Positions 40,580 through 49,519 of a stretch of DNA of 61,576 bases are shown piece after piece; position 1 is the first letter of the stretch, and the number at the start of each line of letters is the position of its first letter. The stretch lies in assembly GCA_003222895.1 (NCBI GenBank), contig QHXI01000120.1, positions 1 to 61,576 on the forward strand, written 5' to 3'. The stretch is from Acidobacteriota bacterium. GTDB taxonomy: Bacteria > Acidobacteriota > Blastocatellia > Pyrinomonadales > Pyrinomonadaceae. A program made the position numbers and the translations under genes. The notes under the pieces are model-generated. The model saw only the letters and a list, made by a program, of their open reading frames with translations. It made no database searches and had not been told where the DNA came from.

Positions 40580-42790
40580 ATGAAGAAGAAGTTCGTTCGT
40601 CTTCCCGCCTTGCTCTTGCTCGCGCTGCTGGCGATCACTGCGCAGGCGCAAAATTCTGACCTTCAACGATACGAGCACGAAGCACAGAACGTCACCGTCA
40701 CGCGTGACGATTGGGGCATCGCGCACGTGCACGGCCAGACCGACGCCGACGCGGTGTTCGGAATGATTTACGCCCAAGCCGAAGACGACTTCAATCGCGT
40801 CGAAACGAACTACATGAATTCAACTGGCCGCGCCGCCGAGGCGGAAGGCGAGAGCGCGATCTGGCGCGATCTGCGCATGAAGATCTTCATCGATCCGGCG
40901 GAGATGAAGCAACGGTACGAAACAAGCCCAGCATGGTTGAAAGCGTTGATGGATGCATGGGCAGATGGATTGAATTTCTATCTCGCGAAGCATCCCGAGG
41001 TGAAGCCAAAAGTCATCGCACACTTCGAACCGTGGATGGCGCTGACCTTCAGCGAAGGCAGCATCGGCGGCGACATTGAAACGATCAATCTGAATCAGTT
41101 ACAGGCGTTCTACAGCAAGCCAGCCGTCGCGAACTTAAGCAGCCAGAGTGACAACAATCTGGCCGCCGCGAATGAAGCACGCGATCCGAATATCGATCCC
41201 GGCGGTTCGAATGGAATCGCGATCGCTCCGTCAAATACGGGGGGACATCACGCGTTGCTCCTCATAAATCCGCACACGTCTTTTTATTTCAGATCAGAAT
41301 TGCAGATGACTAGCGACCAGGGGCTGAACGCTTACGGCGCGGTCACCTGGGGCCAGTTCTTCATCTACCAGGGCTTCAACGAGCATTGCGGCTGGATGCA
41401 CACGTCGAGCGCGGTCGACGCGATCGATGAATACCTGGAAACGATCGTGAAGAAGAGCGACAAGTTTTTTTACAAGTACGGCAACGAAGAAAAACCAGTC
41501 ACGACTTCGACCATCAAAGTGCCTTACAAGACAAACGCGGGCATGGCGGAACGAACGTTCACCGTGTATCGCACGCATCACGGCCCAATCATTCGGGCGC
41601 AGAATGGAAAGTGGGTGAGCATCGCTCTGATGCAGGAACCGCTGAAGGCCCTGACGCAATCTTACTCGCGCACGAAGGCGCGGAATTATAAAGAGTTCAG
41701 GCAAGTCATGGAGCTGCACACGAACTCTTCGAACAATACGATCTTCGCTGACGCCGATGGCGACATCGCTTATTTTCACGGCAACTTTATTCCGCGCCGC
41801 GATCCGAAATTCGATTGGACCAAGTCCGTCGATGGCAGCAATCCGGAAACCGATTGGCGCGGTCTGTTGTCAGTCGACGAGACGCCGAGACTTCTTAATC
41901 CGGCGAGCGGCTGGCTTTACAACAGCAACAACTGGCCCTGGTCCGCCGCTGGGCCAAGCAGTCCAAAGCAATCCAATTATCCGAAGTACGTCGACAACGG
42001 AATCGAATCGCCGCGCGGCCTGCACGCGATTCGAGTTTTGGAAAACAAGAAGAACTTTACGATCGAATCGTTACGAGCAGCCGCGTACGACGGTTATCTG
42101 ACGTGGTTTGAGAAACCGATCCCGGCGCTAATCAAAGCCTGGGATAACACGCCGGCGAGCGACCCGCTGAAAACGAAATTGGGCGATCAGATTGCAATTC
42201 TGAAAGCCTGGGACTTGCGCTGGGCGGAGAAATCGATCCCAACATCACTGGCGGTCTTCTGGGGCGAAGACCTTCAGCGCCGCCTCAATGTCGATGCGCG
42301 CAGCGAGGGAGTTTCTCTTCCTGAATACATCTCGACGAAGGCGAGGCCGGAGCAGTTGCTGAAATCTCTCGCGGCTGCATCAGACAAACTCACGGCCGAC
42401 TTCGGCACGTGGAAAACCCCTTGGGGGGATATCAATCGATTTCAAAGATTAACGGACGACATCGTTCATCCGTTCACTGACGCCGGCCCAAGCATTCCCG
42501 TGGGCTTCCCTTCGGCCATCTGGGGATCGCTGGCATCGTTCGCTGCGCGGCCATACAAAGGATCGAAAAAGATTTACGGCACCAGCGGCAACAGCTTTGT
42601 CGCTGTCGTTGAGTTCGGTCCGAAAGTTCGAGCGATCGCGGTCACTGCCGGCGGCGAAAGCGGCAATCCCTCTTCAAAGCATTTCAACGATCAAGCGAAG
42701 CGATACAGCACGGGCGCTCTGCGTGAAGTCTATTTCTATCCGGCGCAACTAAAGGGGCATACCGAGCGGACTTACGCTCCCGGAAACTAG
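40580..42790 (+). CDS. Penicillin acylase-family Ntn hydrolase
   Basis: The start is the ATG at 40580, with GGAGG upstream. The protein of about 736 residues has a signal peptide (LPALLLLALLAITAQAQN). The catalytic N-terminal Ser of the beta chain after autocleavage should be S210 in DPGGSNGIAIAP. HALLLINPHTSF then gives the oxyanion region. The alpha part holds DDWGIAHVHGQTDADAVFG, typical of this family. Members hydrolyse acyl amides such as penicillin or acyl-homoserine lactones in the periplasm. The substrate is not predictable. Confidence 0.9.
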   Translation: MKKKFVRLPALLLLALLAITAQAQNSDLQRYEHEAQNVTVTRDDWGIAHVHGQTDADAVFGMIYAQAEDDFNRVETNYMNSTGRAAEAEGESAIWRDLRMKIFIDPAEMKQRYETSPAWLKALMDAWADGLNFYLAKHPEVKPKVIAHFEPWMALTFSEGSIGGDIETINLNQLQAFYSKPAVANLSSQSDNNLAAANEARDPNIDPGGSNGIAIAPSNTGGHHALLLINPHTSFYFRSELQMTSDQGLNAYGAVTWGQFFIYQGFNEHCGWMHTSSAVDAIDEYLETIVKKSDKFFYKYGNEEKPVTTSTIKVPYKTNAGMAERTFTVYRTHHGPIIRAQNGKWVSIALMQEPLKALTQSYSRTKARNYKEFRQVMELHTNSSNNTIFADADGDIAYFHGNFIPRRDPKFDWTKSVDGSNPETDWRGLLSVDETPRLLNPASGWLYNSNNWPWSAAGPSSPKQSNYPKYVDNGIESPRGLHAIRVLENKKNFTIESLRAAAYDGYLTWFEKPIPALIKAWDNTPASDPLKTKLGDQIAILKAWDLRWAEKSIPTSLAVFWGEDLQRRLNVDARSEGVSLPEYISTKARPEQLLKSLAAASDKLTADFGTWKTPWGDINRFQRLTDDIVHPFTDAGPSIPVGFPSAIWGSLASFAARPYKGSKKIYGTSGNSFVAVVEFGPKVRAIAVTAGGESGNPSSKHFNDQAKRYSTGALREVYFYPAQLKGHTERTYAPGN

Positions 42791-42834
42791 AAACAGAAGT
42801 TTACAGTAGGCCGGAATTCTGCGATAAATACTTC

Positions 42835-43029
42835 ATGAGCACTCAAGAGCTAATTACGAAAGAGCTTCAGAATCTACCCGAGCCGCTCAAGCGTGAAGTG
42901 TACGATTTCATCCGATTCCTTCGCGACAAATCAACCGACGATCATTTCAACGGGTTGCTATCGAGCGAGTCTGCTTTAAAGAAGGATTGGGAATCGCCTG
43001 AGGAAGATGCCGCATGGGCAAACCTTTAG
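42835..43029 (+). CDS. DUF2281-like antitoxin
   Basis: The 64-residue protein starts MSTQELITKELQNLPEPLKR and has EVYDFIRFLRDKS, the DUF2281 pattern. It overlaps the toxin start by 16 bases. Such proteins are antitoxins to MazF-like partners. Confidence 0.75.
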   Translation: MSTQELITKELQNLPEPLKREVYDFIRFLRDKSTDDHFNGLLSSESALKKDWESPEEDAAWANL

Positions 43030-43341
43030 TCGGCGAAGTTGTCGTCCTGCACTTCCCGCAAACGGATCTTCAGCAAGGCAAGCGGCGTCCAGCTTTAGTC
43101 GTGGCAGAGTTGACCGGCTATGATCTCATCCTTTGTCAAATTACCAGTCAATCGCGGCACGATAGCTATTCAGTCTCACTATCCTCAAATGATTTTGCGC
43201 GGTCGCCTGAATGTCGATAGTTTCATCAGGTGTAATCGTATCTTCACAGTGGACCAATCAGTAATTCTCTACACCGCCACGAAGATCAAATCTTCCAAGT
43301 TTTCGGAAGTCCGCAGTCGCATTCGCGATCTGTTCGCCTGA
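43014..43341 (+). pseudogene. MazF/PemK-like toxin with a frameshift
   Basis: The ATG at 43014 opens MGKPLVGEVVVLHFPQTDLQ, with KRRPALVVAEL, the MazF hallmark. The frame stops at 43215 after NDFARSPECR. One base earlier or later, the neighbouring frame continues RLNVDSFIRCNRIFTVDQSV and ends at RDLFA, as an intact family member would. So one base is missing between the codons for DFAR and RLNV, near 43196-43206. The toxin is probably inactive, and the antitoxin is intact. Confidence 0.8.
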
Positions 43342-43349
43342 CCCGGTTC

Positions 43350-44171
43350 ATGGTTATTCATCTCATCGACGGCACCTACGAACTGTTTCGGCACTTCTAC
43401 GGCCTGCGTCGCTTCCATAAAACCGATCCGCCGTTTGGCGCCGTCGCCGGCGTGCTCGCGATGATCGCCAAAATGATCGAAGATGGTGCCACTCATATCG
43501 GTGTCGCCACCGATCACGTCATCGAATCTTTCCGTAACGATCTATGGCCGGGATACAAAACCGGCGCGGGAATTGAACGCGCCTTGCTCGCGCAGTTTCA
43601 TCCGTTGGAGGATGCGCTCGCGGCGATGGGCGTGGTCGTCTGGCCAATGGTCGAATTTGAAGCTGATGATGCGCTCGCGGCTGCCGCTTATCTATCTGCA
43701 AATAATAAACGCGTTGAGAAAGTTTGCATCTGGACGCCGGATAAAGATCTCGCGCAATGCGTCGTCGGCGATCGCGTCGTGCAAATTGATCGGCGCAGGA
43801 ATGAAATTCGCGATGAACTTGCCATCAAAGCCAAGTTCGGCGTCGCGTCTGAATTCATTCCTGACTATCTCGCGTTGGTCGGCGATGCGGCTGACGGTTA
43901 TCCCGGAATCAAGGGCTTAGGCGCAAAGACGTCGGCTTCGCTCATCAATCGATACGGACACATAGAAGACTTCCCCGCTGAGATTCTTTCGTCAGAAAAT
44001 CGTTTGCTCGCGTTGTTGTTCAAAGACTTGGCGACGCTCCGTACAGACATTCCGCTCTTCAAGCGCGTTGATGAATTGCGATGGAAAGGACCAACCGCCT
44101 CTTTCGCGGCAGTTGCGAAAAAGATCGATGCGCCTCGGTTGGCAGTTCGTGTACACAAACTGAAAACTTAA
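43350..44171 (+). CDS. 5'-3' exonuclease / flap-endonuclease-like protein (PolI N-terminal domain type)
   Basis: The 273-residue protein starts MVIHLIDGTYELFRHFYGLR, with the first metal Asp. Further motifs are FEADDALAAAAYLS, WTPDKDLAQCV and LVGDAADGYPGIKGLGAKTS, the helix-hairpin-helix. All are the PIN-fold of DNA polymerase I's 5' nuclease. There is no polymerase domain, so this is a stand-alone form like ExoIX. It should process flaps in replication and repair. It has its own start right after the toxin relic. Confidence 0.88.
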   Translation: MVIHLIDGTYELFRHFYGLRRFHKTDPPFGAVAGVLAMIAKMIEDGATHIGVATDHVIESFRNDLWPGYKTGAGIERALLAQFHPLEDALAAMGVVVWPMVEFEADDALAAAAYLSANNKRVEKVCIWTPDKDLAQCVVGDRVVQIDRRRNEIRDELAIKAKFGVASEFIPDYLALVGDAADGYPGIKGLGAKTSASLINRYGHIEDFPAEILSSENRLLALLFKDLATLRTDIPLFKRVDELRWKGPTASFAAVAKKIDAPRLAVRVHKLKT

Positions 44172-44202
44172 CAACTCTTAACTACTTCGGGCCCTTATCT
44201 AA

Positions 44203-45690
44203 GTGTATTATGTTTTGCCAAGCCTGAATTTCGGAATGCTTCTGATCCAGCAGAACATCGCTCAATCTTTCCAGTCGCCAATCGTGCGCGTGCTGCTTGG
44301 CGCCATCGCGATTGCGTTGCTGTATGTCTTTTACAAAGAAGTTCGCAAGATTCCAGCGAAGCTCTTCACGCTGATGATCACGGCGTTCATCGATATGGTT
44401 GGATTGCTGATGATCATTCCGCTGTTGCCGTATTACGTGCAGGATTTAAGCGGATCTGGCTTGACTGTGTGGCATCTGCACATCGGCGTCGGAACCATCT
44501 TAGGATTCATCGTCAGCTCTTACACGGTTGCGCAACTTTTGAGTGCGCCGCTTTGGGGAAAGTTTTCTGATCGAGTTGGTCGCCGTCCCACGCTGCTTAT
44601 CGCATTGGCGGCATCAGGAATAGCCTACCTTATTTTTGGCTTCGCCCATTCGCTGCTGTTGTTATTCATTTCGCGAGTGGTGCAGGGTGCAGGCGGTGGC
44701 ACCGTCGGAGTCATTCAAGCTTACGTCGCCGATTCTACTGAACCGAAGGATCGCACACGTGCTTTGGGTTGGTTGTCGGCAACGACGAATCTGGGCGTTG
44801 TTATAGGGCCGGTCATTGGCTCCTTCGCCGTAACCTTAGGCACAAGCAACGCACTCAGTGGACCTTCGATGATGGCCATCGGCCACGCGGCGCCTGGGAT
44901 TCTGGCGGCTGCGCTTTGCCTTATCAACATCATTTTCGCCGCGCGCTACTTAACTGAGTCTCGCGGCGTTGAGCAAGCTGCGTCAGGTGACGCTGCCGAA
45001 CCGGCGCGCAAGTCGCGTCAAGCCATTTGGCGCGTTATCTCGCATTCGGGTGAGCCTGCGTCACGCCTGATCTGGATTTACGCGATTGCGATTGGCGCGT
45101 TTCAAGGAACCTTCGCCGTGCTGGCGCTTTTCTTCAACGTGCGCTTCCACGTCACCGCGCAGATGATCGGATACTTCTTCATGTACACAGCCGCGATTTC
45201 AGTTTTCACGCGCGTGCTTCTGCTCGGACGCATGGTCGATTGGCTGGGCGAAGCAAAGCTTTCGCGACTCGGCCTGGTGCTGTTAGCCGGGGGTGTCGTC
45301 GGTATGCCGCTGTCAGGAAATCTCGGCACGCTGGCCATCGCCGTGGCTCTGATTCCCTTAGGCACTGCCTTTACTTTTCCCTGTGTCACCGCGTTACTGT
45401 CGCGCGTTGTTAGCCAAAGAGAGCGCGGCCTTTACATGGGAATGCAGCAAACCTATGGTGGCGTGACTCGAGCAATTGCGCCAGTCCTCTACGGCCGGGC
45501 GTTCGATACGCTCGGGGTGTCGTCGCCTTATTATTTTTCGAGCGCGATCATTCTGGCAACAATTTTCCTGGGATTTGGTTTAGATAAGTATGCGCGGCAC
45601 GAAGTGCCCTCGCAGCCCATAGTGGAAATCACACCGGAACCACCGGAAGTTGGTTTAGCGGCGAAAGCCGCAGGCGCAGAGCCTGACTAA
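44203..45690 (+). CDS. MFS transporter (TetA-like)
   Basis: The frame opens at GTG 44203 or ATG 44236, both without clear ribosome sites. The 485-495-residue protein has about 12 membrane segments plus an extra N-terminal one. The MFS motif A is WGKFSDRVGRRPTLLIALAA, and motif C-like sequence is near NLGVVIGPVIGSF. It belongs to the tetracycline/drug exporter type (DHA1). The substrate is unknown. It converges with the PP2C gene by 4 bases. Confidence 0.88.
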   Translation: MYYVLPSLNFGMLLIQQNIAQSFQSPIVRVLLGAIAIALLYVFYKEVRKIPAKLFTLMITAFIDMVGLLMIIPLLPYYVQDLSGSGLTVWHLHIGVGTILGFIVSSYTVAQLLSAPLWGKFSDRVGRRPTLLIALAASGIAYLIFGFAHSLLLLFISRVVQGAGGGTVGVIQAYVADSTEPKDRTRALGWLSATTNLGVVIGPVIGSFAVTLGTSNALSGPSMMAIGHAAPGILAAALCLINIIFAARYLTESRGVEQAASGDAAEPARKSRQAIWRVISHSGEPASRLIWIYAIAIGAFQGTFAVLALFFNVRFHVTAQMIGYFFMYTAAISVFTRVLLLGRMVDWLGEAKLSRLGLVLLAGGVVGMPLSGNLGTLAIAVALIPLGTAFTFPCVTALLSRVVSQRERGLYMGMQQTYGGVTRAIAPVLYGRAFDTLGVSSPYYFSSAIILATIFLGFGLDKYARHEVPSQPIVEITPEPPEVGLAAKAAGAEPD

Positions 45691-46556
45691 GGTTGCGCCG
45701 CGCGTCGCACAACCACCAGCGACATGTCGTCTTCCAACGGTCGCGTTGCTGCGAAATCCTGCACCGCTCCCAACACGGAAAAAAGAACCGCGTCCGCTGA
45801 TTCGGTTTGGGCGTTTCGTAGTTGAGTTTTCAGACGCGCATAGCTGAATTCTTCGCCGCTCTGGTTGCGTGATTCGATGATGCCGTCGGAATAAACCAAA
45901 AGCATGTCGCCGGAATTCAGTTGGATCGATCCGCGCGCGTACTTTGCATCTTCGATCGCACCCAACAGCAGGCCACCGTCTGTCAGCGATTCCAATACAC
46001 CGTTTGCGCGCAAGAGAAATGCCGGAGGATGACCCGCACTGCAGTAGTCAAGTTTGCCAGTTTCCGGATTGAGATTAGCCAGGAACAAACTCGCGAGCGG
46101 ACGCACCAGCGGCACCAGACAAATGTCGCGGTTAACGGCACTCACTATCTCTTCAACTGCTGATGTTCTCGCCGTGTTCGCGCGCACGAGACCGACCAAA
46201 TGCGTGGTCCACATCCCGGCGGCCAAACCTTTGCCGCAAATGTCGCCGAGCGCGAGGATGACGCCGTCATTCGTCTCTTCAACCGTAAAGAAATCTCCCG
46301 GCAGATGACGGACGGCGAAGATCTCGCTGGCGATTTCAAAATCCTGGTAATGCAATTGGCGCGGCGCGCAAAGACGCCGATGGACTTGCGCAGCTTCGAA
46401 GATTGCGGTGTGCAACTCGGCGTAGTCTTTTTGCAGCGCGGCTAGTTTCGCTTCGAGATGTTCGCGCGACTCTCTGACCACAGTGCGATGCCGCGGAGAG
46501 ACTGCTAAGTCCGGGCGTCTCGGTGCTAACGCTGGAGTGAATGCAGCTTGAGCCAT
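45687..46556 (-). CDS. PP2C-type serine phosphatase (SpoIIE/RsbU-like)
   Basis: This 289-residue protein has a helical N-terminal region (HLEAKLAALQKDYAELHTAI), then the SpoIIE domain: EIASEIFAVRHLPGDFFTVE (first metal Asp region), LALGDICGKGLAAGMWTTHL, YCSAGHPPAFLLRANG and DMLLVYSDGIIESRNQSGEE. It should dephosphorylate anti-anti-sigma-like proteins in a partner-switching system. It is the third gene of the kinase-regulator-phosphatase run, after a 13-base gap. Confidence 0.9.
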   Translation of the reverse strand: MAQAAFTPALAPRRPDLAVSPRHRTVVRESREHLEAKLAALQKDYAELHTAIFEAAQVHRRLCAPRQLHYQDFEIASEIFAVRHLPGDFFTVEETNDGVILALGDICGKGLAAGMWTTHLVGLVRANTARTSAVEEIVSAVNRDICLVPLVRPLASLFLANLNPETGKLDYCSAGHPPAFLLRANGVLESLTDGGLLLGAIEDAKYARGSIQLNSGDMLLVYSDGIIESRNQSGEEFSYARLKTQLRNAQTESADAVLFSVLGAVQDFAATRPLEDDMSLVVVRRAAQP

Positions 46557-46569
46557 ATGAAGTTTTGTA

Positions 46570-47334
46570 TCAGCCGACGAATTTATAACCAGTGCCGTGA
46601 ACGGTAAGAATGAAACGCGGCTCCTCAGGATTCGGTTCCAACTTTTGCCGCAGGTGAACTATGTGCGTGTCGACCGTGCGGGTGTTCGGATAATTCTCGT
46701 AACCCCAAACGGCGTCCAACAAACGATCGCGACTCAAAGTCTCAGCCGGATGCGCGACGAAATAAGCGAGCAAAGCAAATTCTTTCGCTGAAAGTTCGAC
46801 GCGGTTCCCGTTGCGCAGAACTTCGTTGCTACGCACATTCACTTCAACATCGCTGAACCGATAGATGTCTTCTGGCGTCTGCGGCGAAACGCGGCGCAGC
46901 ACCGCTTTGACCCGCGCCATCAATTCGCGAATCGAAAATGGCTTAGTCACGTAGTCGTCTGCGCCGAGTTCCAGGCCGACGACTTTATCGATCTCCTGCC
47001 CGCGCGCGGTCAGCATGATGATCGGCAAAGAAGGCTTTTTCACCTTAAGCTGCTTGCAAACGTCCAGGCCGCTCATCCGCGGCATCATCACATCCAGCAC
47101 GACCAAATCAGGATTGTCGGCCAGCGCGCGATCCAGTCCTTCGACGCCGTCCGCCGCGCTGATCACGTCATAGCCTTCGTACTCAAAATTGTCGCGCAGA
47201 CCGGCCACCATCGCCGGTTCATCCTCGACGATTAGAATGCGGGTTCTCTTCGCACTCGTCTCGCCATTGGTGAGACTTGCAGTTCCGTTTGCGCGGCCGT
47301 TGCCGTTTCCGTTTGAATGCTCGTTGTTAGCCAT
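46570..47334 (-). CDS. OmpR/PhoB-type response regulator
   Basis: The start is ATG 47334 (or 47346, in frame). The N-terminal 30 residues are low-complexity (NGNGNGRANGTASLTNGE). The receiver has E37, D38 and the phosphoacceptor D81 in LVVLDVMMPRMSGLDV, plus LTARGQEIDKVVGLELGADD and the Lys in DYVTKPFSIRELMARVK. The C-terminal winged helix ends with PRFILTVHGTGYKFVG. The kinase lies just upstream on the same strand. Confidence 0.92.
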   Translation of the reverse strand: MANNEHSNGNGNGRANGTASLTNGETSAKRTRILIVEDEPAMVAGLRDNFEYEGYDVISAADGVEGLDRALADNPDLVVLDVMMPRMSGLDVCKQLKVKKPSLPIIMLTARGQEIDKVVGLELGADDYVTKPFSIRELMARVKAVLRRVSPQTPEDIYRFSDVEVNVRSNEVLRNGNRVELSAKEFALLAYFVAHPAETLSRDRLLDAVWGYENYPNTRTVDTHIVHLRQKLEPNPEEPRFILTVHGTGYKFVG

Positions 47335-47373
47335 AGTTCTTAACATGTCAGTTAATCCAATTCTAAAGCTTAC

Positions 47374-47447
47374 GTGTCAAAAGCCCGACCGTAAGGGAGG
47401 GCCAGTTTATATAGAGGCCGTTGCTGACGCGCGGGCTTCTGACACCG
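47374..47447. repeat. Inverted repeat of the GTCAGAAGCCCG family overlapping the kinase 3' end
   Basis: The left arm is CGTGTCAAAAGCCCGACCGT and the right arm is CGCGCGGGCTTCTGACACCG. It is the same family as 3257-3352. The kinase stop (47407) and its last dozen codons lie in the right half, encoding VSEARASATASI. Confidence 0.75.
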
Positions 47448-49122
47448 CGCTCGTCGCAGTCTCGAGCGGCAGCGATAAAATAAATTTGCTGCCCATTCCC
47501 GGCGTGCTCTCGACGACGATATCGCCGCCGTGCGCTTCGGTTATGTGTCGCACCAACGAAAGACCGAGCCCGCTGCCTTTCGTGTTATGAACCAGCGGAT
47601 CGCCGGCGCGATAAAACTTTTCAAAAATTTTCGATTGATCCCGACGAGCGATGCCGATGCCGCGATCGGCAACCTCTAGCTTCACCGCGCCATTTTCTCG
47701 ATACAGTTTGACGCCCAAAAACTTTTCATCGCCGGAATATTTGAGCGCGTTGTTCACCAGGTTCACCAGCGCGCGCGCGATTGCTTCGCGATCGACGCGA
47801 ACTTTCGGCAACGTCGCATCGATGCTTTCTTCGAACGCGAAGCCCTGCTGCTCGATTTGATATCGGTACGAATCGAGCGTATTCCTAACGAGATCGGCGA
47901 TGTCGGTTTCGCGAAACTCGTATTCCTTCCGGCCGGCTTCGATGCGCGAAAAATCCAGAATGTTATTGATCAGCGCCGTCAGCCGCTCGCTCTCTTTGCG
48001 GATGATCCGATAGTACTGCTGCTTCTTCTCTTTCGTGGTAATCCGGCCAAGTTCAAGCGTCTCAGCGTACAAACGAATCAAGGCCAGCGGCGTACGCAGC
48101 TCATGCGAAACGTTCGAGACAAAGTCAGACTTCAATTTTGCGACCGCCATCTCCTTGCTCACCATGTGTTTCGTGAGCGCCAGGCCTGCGATGATCATGA
48201 CCGAGAGAAATCCCAGAATGATAAAGCTGCGACGCATCCACGTCTCGCCCAAAGCGTCAACGCTCACGCCCTGATACTTGACGCCCAAGGCCAGGCCGCG
48301 AAACACGTCATCCATTTTGCGCATGACTTCGGGCTTGCCTTGATCCCAGCCGGTCGTGGCGACAATCGGCTTGATCTCGCTTCCTTCAGATGTATCGGCG
48401 CGATAGATAACCATTGCCAGCTTATTGCCACCCTGGTCGTTCGATTTTTGGTTGACGACATCGTCGAGCATTTCCGGAAAGAAGTTGCTCTTCAGGTAAC
48501 ACGGATCGAAGATGATGCCGCCAAACGCATAGTAATCGTTTGAACTATCCGGCAAGGGGAAGAACGCGGTGAGCAAATACGCTGGGCCATCAGCGCGCTT
48601 GCTTTGCATTGGTGAGAAAAAGATGTGCTGAGGCTTTTTCGCGATGCTTTCGGACATCCCTTTGACTTCTTCTTTGCTGCTGAACCAGTTGCGATACATG
48701 TCCAGCATGTGATCGTGCTCTTCGCGCACATAGCGATCAGTCATCTGACCTGCTTGCGTCTGAAAAGTCAGATCCTTGCCGTCAAAAATGAAGGCGTGAT
48801 CAAAGCACGAACAGTTCGCCAGGATCTCATCCAGTTTCTTCTCTCTCTCGGCGTCATCATCCTTGCGCGACGGGAACAGATCCATCACGTTTTTTACCTT
48901 GGCATAGGCCTTCTTATTCATGTTCTTCTCAGAGATGGCCAGCACATCCTGAAAGTCGCGATGAATTATGGCCTGCAAGCCTTTGTCGCGCGCGAAACTT
49001 CGCAGTTGACTGAAGTTGACGTAGATAAGCGCGGCCGCCGGCAATAGCACCGCCAGGATTAACGTCAGCATCAGCCGAAACTTATTGAGGCCTCCGAACA
49101 AATTTCTTTTCTTCAAAGTCAT
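47407..49122 (-). CDS. Membrane sensor histidine kinase
   Basis: The start is taken as ATG 49122 (the GTG at 49128 is possible). The protein of about 571 residues has TM1 (LMLTLILAVLLPAAALIYVN) and TM2 (FIILGFLSVMIIAGLALTKH). The long periplasmic part between them (about 40-300) senses something not recognised. HisKA has FVSNVSHELRTPLALIRLYA. HATPase has RALVNLVNNALKYSGDEK, ADRGIGIARRDQSKIFEKFY and GSGLGLSLVRHITEAHGG. The last residues (VSEARASATASI) come from the inverted repeat. The regulator and phosphatase follow. Confidence 0.92.
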   Translation of the reverse strand: MTLKKRNLFGGLNKFRLMLTLILAVLLPAAALIYVNFSQLRSFARDKGLQAIIHRDFQDVLAISEKNMNKKAYAKVKNVMDLFPSRKDDDAEREKKLDEILANCSCFDHAFIFDGKDLTFQTQAGQMTDRYVREEHDHMLDMYRNWFSSKEEVKGMSESIAKKPQHIFFSPMQSKRADGPAYLLTAFFPLPDSSNDYYAFGGIIFDPCYLKSNFFPEMLDDVVNQKSNDQGGNKLAMVIYRADTSEGSEIKPIVATTGWDQGKPEVMRKMDDVFRGLALGVKYQGVSVDALGETWMRRSFIILGFLSVMIIAGLALTKHMVSKEMAVAKLKSDFVSNVSHELRTPLALIRLYAETLELGRITTKEKKQQYYRIIRKESERLTALINNILDFSRIEAGRKEYEFRETDIADLVRNTLDSYRYQIEQQGFAFEESIDATLPKVRVDREAIARALVNLVNNALKYSGDEKFLGVKLYRENGAVKLEVADRGIGIARRDQSKIFEKFYRAGDPLVHNTKGSGLGLSLVRHITEAHGGDIVVESTPGMGSKFILSLPLETATSAVSEARASATASI

Positions 49123-49519
49123 GTGCACCTCAGAACAAGGGCGCGGAATCCAACGGCAGCATACGCTGAACTTCTAATAGGACGTGTCAATCGGAAGTAA
49201 AAAAATGTTAAGAGTTGTGAAGTCAGAAACCTCCAAACGCCACCAAGATAAATCCAACCAGCACTAAATCGGCCAATTCAGTTTTCCCATGGGCTACTCT
49301 TATCACAGAGGACACAGAGGGTGAACAGGAATTTATTGCGCTTGATCGCACGAATGTAATTTGTCTCCCTCTCCTTCTGGGAGAGGGCTGCGGTGAGGGC
49401 GCGTAGCTTATGCGAACAGGAATAATTTTCACTACGCGAGTCCCAGCCTCGCGCAGCCATATCTAAAAATCCTGTTGCATAAGCCCTCACCCTAACCCTC
49501 TTCCAGGGGAGAGGGAACA
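49123..49519. other. Intergenic region with nested inverted repeats
   Basis: No gene is seen. The stretch 49363-49519 has outer arms CCCTCTCCTTCTGGGAGAGG (left) and CCCTCACCCTAACCCTCTTC (right), and an inner pair based on CTTATGCGAACAGGA and TCCTGTTGCATAAG. The outer arms match the repeat family of 39891-39990. Confidence 0.65.
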
